From positions 1 through 10,000 of the forward strand of contig JADGGM010000050.1 of assembly GCA_019689955.1 (NCBI GenBank): a stretch of 10,000 nucleotides of DNA. Direction: 5' to 3'. Both the position numbers and the translations under genes were made by a program. The stretch comes from Gemmatimonadaceae bacterium (GTDB taxonomy: Bacteria; Gemmatimonadota; Gemmatimonadetes; Gemmatimonadales; Gemmatimonadaceae). Shown here piece after piece: positions 6,789 through 10,000 of this stretch (the stretch's first letter is position 1; each line of letters opens with the position of its first letter). The notes under the pieces were generated by a model that saw only the letters and a list, made by a program, of their open reading frames with translations, had not been told where the DNA came from and searched no databases.

Positions 6789-9700
6789 CCGTTCGCTCCC
6801 AGGTAGCGCGCAAGGCGCGAGAAGGCGTCCGGCCACCGCTCGGTATCGGCCGGAAAGACAAACAGCGTCGAGCCGTCGTTGTCGAGCTGTTCCCGCACAG
6901 CGGGCGGCGTATCCGGCAGGATCACCGCGGCGTAGCTGGCCGGCCAGCGCGGAACCGCGTTCTCGTGCAGCACCCAGGGAGGCAGCGGCGCACGGAGGGC
7001 GTTGGCCGCGGCGATCCAGCGGGCGGCCCATCCATCGATGGTCGCGGACTGCGATACGACCGGCTGCGAAGGGGCCGCCGCGGCATCCACCACCGTGCGC
7101 GAGGTGGCGAGGCGGACCAGCAGTGCTCGTGCGGCGGGGTCGCGCCGGTCGATGAGGTCGTGATCCGGCTGGTTGTAGTAAGAGAGGAGGCAGCGATAGC
7201 AACCGCGAACACACGCGCCTGCCACATCTTGCAATTGATCCGGTGGTGGGAGCGGTGCAGTGTCATCCTCGGGGATGTCCAGGTGCATCAGCCGAAGGGC
7301 CTCACGGGCGACGGAGGCTAGCATGTCCGGCTCGTGCACGACGCGCGTGAGCACACCGGCTCCCCCTTCTGCGGCCTCGTAGAAGAGCAGCCCCGCGCGC
7401 CGGTCGCGATCCGGCAGCGGTTCGACCAGGAGCTCACCCTCCTCGAGCTGGAAGCGCACCTCCATGGCGCGCCGCAGGGCGTGCTGCAGCGTCGCGCGTG
7501 TCACGGCATCGGTGGCTGCCTCGCCAGAGAAGCGCACGTGCAGCGCGTTCTTCTGCTCCTCCACGAACGGCACGACCATTTGCGTGGGGATGCGACCCGG
7601 CAGCGGCTCGGCATCACCATCATCGTCGTCTTCGCGGCTCCACCACCCGGTCACGGGATTGATGTGAAACCCGTGCACGGTTTTCTGTTTTCGCCGCCTC
7701 AGCCCGAGGTTGAGCCGGGACACGGTGGCCGATGATGCGTACTGCATCTTCAGAATCTCATCGTCGCCATCCAGTGCGCGCACGGTCCGCACGTCGAGCG
7801 CGCCGCCGCGTTCAGGCCAGCGGAACGTGGTGATCAATTCGAAGCCCTGGCGCTGGCGCTCCTCGTCATCCGCCGTGATGCGCTGTGTGGGCCGCGTGTC
7901 CACGTGCTCGATGCGGAGCAGATTCTTGACGATGAGCGAGCTCGCGAGCGGCGCGCCGCACGCGTGACAGTGGTTGTGATGATTCTCGAAGTGCCCGGCA
8001 CCACACGTGCGGCAAATGTAAATCTGCAGTACCGGGAGCTGCCCCTCGGCGGGCCTCACCCCCTCGCTCGTTCCACCGAGCCTGACCTTGACCACGCGAT
8101 ACGTGCGCCCCTCGTGGTAGACGAGTGCGCGCGGGCCGAATTCGCTGAGGGCCAGAAAGCGCGGGCGTTGGACGTACGCCTGGTCGCGATCGCGCTCACC
8201 AGGGATGCAGGCGAGCAGCGGGAGGCGCGGGAAGTTGTAGCCCGGCAGGAAGCCCTCGGTGGCGAGATAGCGATAGAGGTAGAAGTCGCTCGTGCTCGTG
8301 AGGTTGCCCTCACGAAGCGCCAGAAGCAGATCGGTGGCGACGTTCTGATCGCGCTTCGCCTGCTCGTGCGCCGCGCGCGGCTGGGTGTGGTCGTCCAGGA
8401 TCGCCCGCGCGCGATCGCGCTGATGTAGAGCGCTTCGGTAGAGCGACCGCCAGCGATCGAAGGCCGCGATGAACGCATCCTTGGCGCGCCCGACGGTGCT
8501 GGCCGCGAAGGCATCGGGCGTGGTGAACCAGGGCGCGCGATCCGGCGTGAGCTCAGTCTCGAGCATTTGCAGCACGCGGGTGGCTCGCGCCTGCGCTTCC
8601 TCCTCGCCCGAGGCAGTCGTGAGCCCGGCCAGGATTTCGGGACGCACCGGCTCGCCGGCACCCGGCGTCAGATCCAGAACATCGGCAATGCCAGCGGGCA
8701 GAGGTTGCCCGGACGACCCGAGCCAGATGGCGTGGAGATGGCTTTCGACCAGGTCGCGGTTGGCGAGGTCGATGAGCGGTGCACGCACCTCGCCGTGGAC
8801 CATGTCCCGTTGGCGGCGGAAGTAGTACTGATCGTGCGGGCTGCGGGCAGCGCAATAGGTGACGACGAGGGCCGCCATCCCGCTGCGGCCGGCCCGCCCG
8901 CTGCGCTGGGCGTAGTTCGCCGGGGTCGGCGGGACGTTCCGCAGATAGACCGCGTTGAGCGCCGAGATGTCGACGCCGAGCTCCATCGTCGGCGAGCAGA
9001 AGAGCAGCGGGAGAAACGAGGTACGTTCGCCCTCCGCTGCCGCTTCCGGGGAATTGCGAAGCTCCTCGCGCTCTCTGGGACCGAACCGGAAGCGTTTCTC
9101 CCGCAACTGCCGGCGGACGTCCTTCACCTGCGCCGTATGCTCGCGGGCCTCGAAGCCGAAGAGCGGCGAGTCGTGGGAGCGGAGCTGCAGCGCGAGGTTC
9201 TCGTAGAACGAGACGAAGAACGCGTTCACCTGGCGGTCAGGCGTGCCGCGAACGTACCTGACGGCATCCGACGCGAGGCGCCATCCCGGTTGTCCGAAGG
9301 GCGTCTGCGGGTCCTTCACGACCAGGCCGTGCCGGCGCAGGAACTCCAGCAACGCCGTCAACACCTCTTCGTAGTCGCGCCTCGTGGGAGTCCACACGCG
9401 ATTGTCCCCCCAGAGGGATGCCTTCCGGAGCTTCTTCCCCAGCGTCGTCTGGAAGCCACCTCTGAGCAGGCGCTCGTTGTCGCGTGCGTTCGTGTTGGTG
9501 GGGGCGCGGACGAGCAACCACGTTGGCACCCGGGGCAGCTCGTCACGGGCGATCGCCCACCCGGGGGCAAGGAGAGCCTGACTCTTCTGCTGCAGCTGCT
9601 CGAACTCGGTGCGCTCGAACTCAGGCGCCTGAATCGCGGAACCGGTGCGAAGGTGATCGAGGACCGTCGTGATGACGCGTTTGCGAGTCTCCGCGTCCAC

Positions 9701-10000
9701 GTCGGGCAGGGTCGCGGGGGCGTCCGCCATCGCTGCGTCGTCCGCTACCAGTTCCTCGAGCCGGCGGTACTCCACGCGCAGGAGCCCGAGCCGCTCGAGG
9801 GTGGGGTTCGTGTACCGCCAGCCACGGCGCTCATCGAGCCAGGCTCGGTACGCCAGGACCTTGCGCAGCACCGCGGCAGCGTCTTCCACCGCGCCCGGGC
9901 CCTTGTCCGGATCCGCCATCCAGATGGATCGGTGTGAATCTGCCGCCGGTGTACCGGGGGGAACCTGGCGGTCGAACCCGAGCGCTCGTTGGAGGGCCGC
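6785..10000 (-). CDS. Large SF2 (DEAD/DEAH-type) helicase with zinc ribbon and C-terminal DUF1998 domain; 5' part outside window
   Basis: Partial: the frame is open from the right edge (27 codons before the ATG at 9919) to a TGA at 6787-6785, 1071 codons in all. The ATG at 9919 is probably internal, because helicase motif I (GKT) and motif II (DExx) are absent, so the first RecA lobe must lie upstream. Numbering from that ATG: the helicase C lobe spans about 230-400, with motif V (CSPTMELGVDIS, 309-320) and motif VI (YAQRSGRAGRSG, 336-347). A four-cysteine zinc ribbon sits at C636, C639, C651 and C654. A DUF1998-type domain covers about 785-920, with the GGAGV motif (852-856) and C903, C907 and C910 in a CxxGCYRCL context. 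A short extra C-terminal domain follows (about 960-1044). DUF1998 helicases (MrfA, DruE, others) act as ATP-driven 3'-5' DNA translocases in repair or phage defence. The gene precedes a SNF2 helicase and a DNA methylase in one operon, so a cytoplasmic role in methylation-linked defence is inferred. The family is clear; the exact system is not. Confidence 0.88.
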   Translation of the reverse strand, partial: AALQRALGFDRQVPPGTPAADSHRSIWMADPDKGPGAVEDAAAVLRKVLAYRAWLDERRGWRYTNPTLERLGLLRVEYRRLEELVADDAAMADAPATLPDVDAETRKRVITTVLDHLRTGSAIQAPEFERTEFEQLQQKSQALLAPGWAIARDELPRVPTWLLVRAPTNTNARDNERLLRGGFQTTLGKKLRKASLWGDNRVWTPTRRDYEEVLTALLEFLRRHGLVVKDPQTPFGQPGWRLASDAVRYVRGTPDRQVNAFFVSFYENLALQLRSHDSPLFGFEAREHTAQVKDVRRQLREKRFRFGPREREELRNSPEAAAEGERTSFLPLLFCSPTMELGVDISALNAVYLRNVPPTPANYAQRSGRAGRSGMAALVVTYCAARSPHDQYYFRRQRDMVHGEVRAPLIDLANRDLVESHLHAIWLGSSGQPLPAGIADVLDLTPGAGEPVRPEILAGLTTASGEEEAQARATRVLQMLETELTPDRAPWFTTPDAFAASTVGRAKDAFIAAFDRWRSLYRSALHQRDRARAILDDHTQPRAAHEQAKRDQNVATDLLLALREGNLTSTSDFYLYRYLATEGFLPGYNFPRLPLLACIPGERDRDQAYVQRPRFLALSEFGPRALVYHEGRTYRVVKVRLGGTSEGVRPAEGQLPVLQIYICRTCGAGHFENHHNHCHACGAPLASSLIVKNLLRIEHVDTRPTQRITADDEERQRQGFELITTFRWPERGGALDVRTVRALDGDDEILKMQYASSATVSRLNLGLRRRKQKTVHGFHINPVTGWWSREDDDDGDAEPLPGRIPTQMVVPFVEEQKNALHVRFSGEAATDAVTRATLQHALRRAMEVRFQLEEGELLVEPLPDRDRRAGLLFYEAAEGGAGVLTRVVHEPDMLASVAREALRLMHLDIPEDDTAPLPPPDQLQDVAGACVRGCYRCLLSYYNQPDHDLIDRRDPAARALLVRLATSRTVVDAAAAPSQPVVSQSATIDGWAARWIAAANALRAPLPPWVLHENAVPRWPASYAAVILPDTPPAVREQLDNDGSTLFVFPADTERWPDAFSRLARYLGANG
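6796..6800 (-). promoter_or_regulatory. Ribosome binding site of the SNF2 helicase gene
   Basis: On the minus strand GGGAG lies 7 bases before the ATG at 6788, inside the last codons of the DUF1998 helicase. Together with the ATGA overlap it fixes the SNF2 start at 6788 rather than at the upstream in-frame ATG. Confidence 0.7.

Noticed and set aside
6789..7214. In-frame N-terminal extension of the SNF2 helicase to the ATG at 7214
   Set aside because: The 142 extra residues are low-complexity and overlap the DUF1998 end of the upstream gene. The ATG at 6788 has a ribosome binding site and an ATGA junction identical to the one at 3984-3987.
9917..9919. ATG at 9919 as the true start of the DUF1998 helicase
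   Set aside because: The frame stays open to the right edge with protein-like sequence, and the first helicase lobe with motifs I and II is missing from the visible part.
6785..10000. Calling the large helicase DrmA of canonical DISARM
   Set aside because: Its motif V/VI sequences and the fused DUF1998 domain do not fit DrmA as I know it, and a separate DrmB is not seen in the window.
1..10000. Promoters, terminators, tRNAs, CRISPR repeats, insertion sequences, attachment sites
   Set aside because: I scanned by eye and saw no direct repeat arrays, inverted-repeat ends, U-tailed hairpins or non-coding gaps. Coding sequence fills the whole window.

Overview
The window is a GC-rich (roughly two-thirds G+C by eye) bacterial segment that is fully occupied by three very large, tightly packed genes, all read on the minus strand (right to left). 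I cannot name the organism. The high GC and multidomain helicase and methylase genes fit many soil-type phyla (Actinobacteria, Gemmatimonadota, Chloroflexi, Myxococcota), and nothing in the sequence chooses between them.

Layout in the direction of transcription. (1) From beyond the right edge down to 6785: the C-terminal two-thirds or so of a superfamily 2 DEAD/DEAH-type helicase that carries a helicase C lobe, a four-cysteine zinc ribbon and a C-terminal DUF1998 (MrfA/DruE-type) domain. Its first RecA lobe lies outside the window. (2) 6788 to 3984: a complete 934-residue SNF2-type helicase, DrmD-like, with all the classical motifs. (3) 3987 to the left edge: a class I SAM-dependent adenine-N6 DNA methyltransferase of the Eco57I/PglX/DrmMI type. 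It has 1329 codons in the window, open to base 1, and is probably missing only a short C-terminus. Both gene junctions are ATGA overlaps (stop TGA sharing bases with the next ATG) with a purine-rich ribosome binding site just upstream, so this is one translationally coupled operon. No intergenic space, promoter, terminator, RNA gene, repeat, CRISPR array or mobile element was found. The many plus-strand open frames are GC-skew shadows of these three genes.

How the genes may work together: a DUF1998 helicase, a SNF2 translocase and a large adenine methylase form the toolkit of the DISARM-type, methylation-linked antiphage systems. The methylase would mark host DNA and the two ATP-dependent motors would recognise or process unmarked invading DNA. 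The DrmD-like and DrmMI-like genes point to class 1 DISARM, but the DUF1998 helicase does not look like canonical DrmA plus DrmB, because the two activities sit in one chain and the helicase motifs differ from those I associate with DrmA. I therefore read the locus as a DISARM-related but non-canonical defence operon. Both the first and last genes run off the window, so further components (for example a PLD-type nuclease) may lie on either side.
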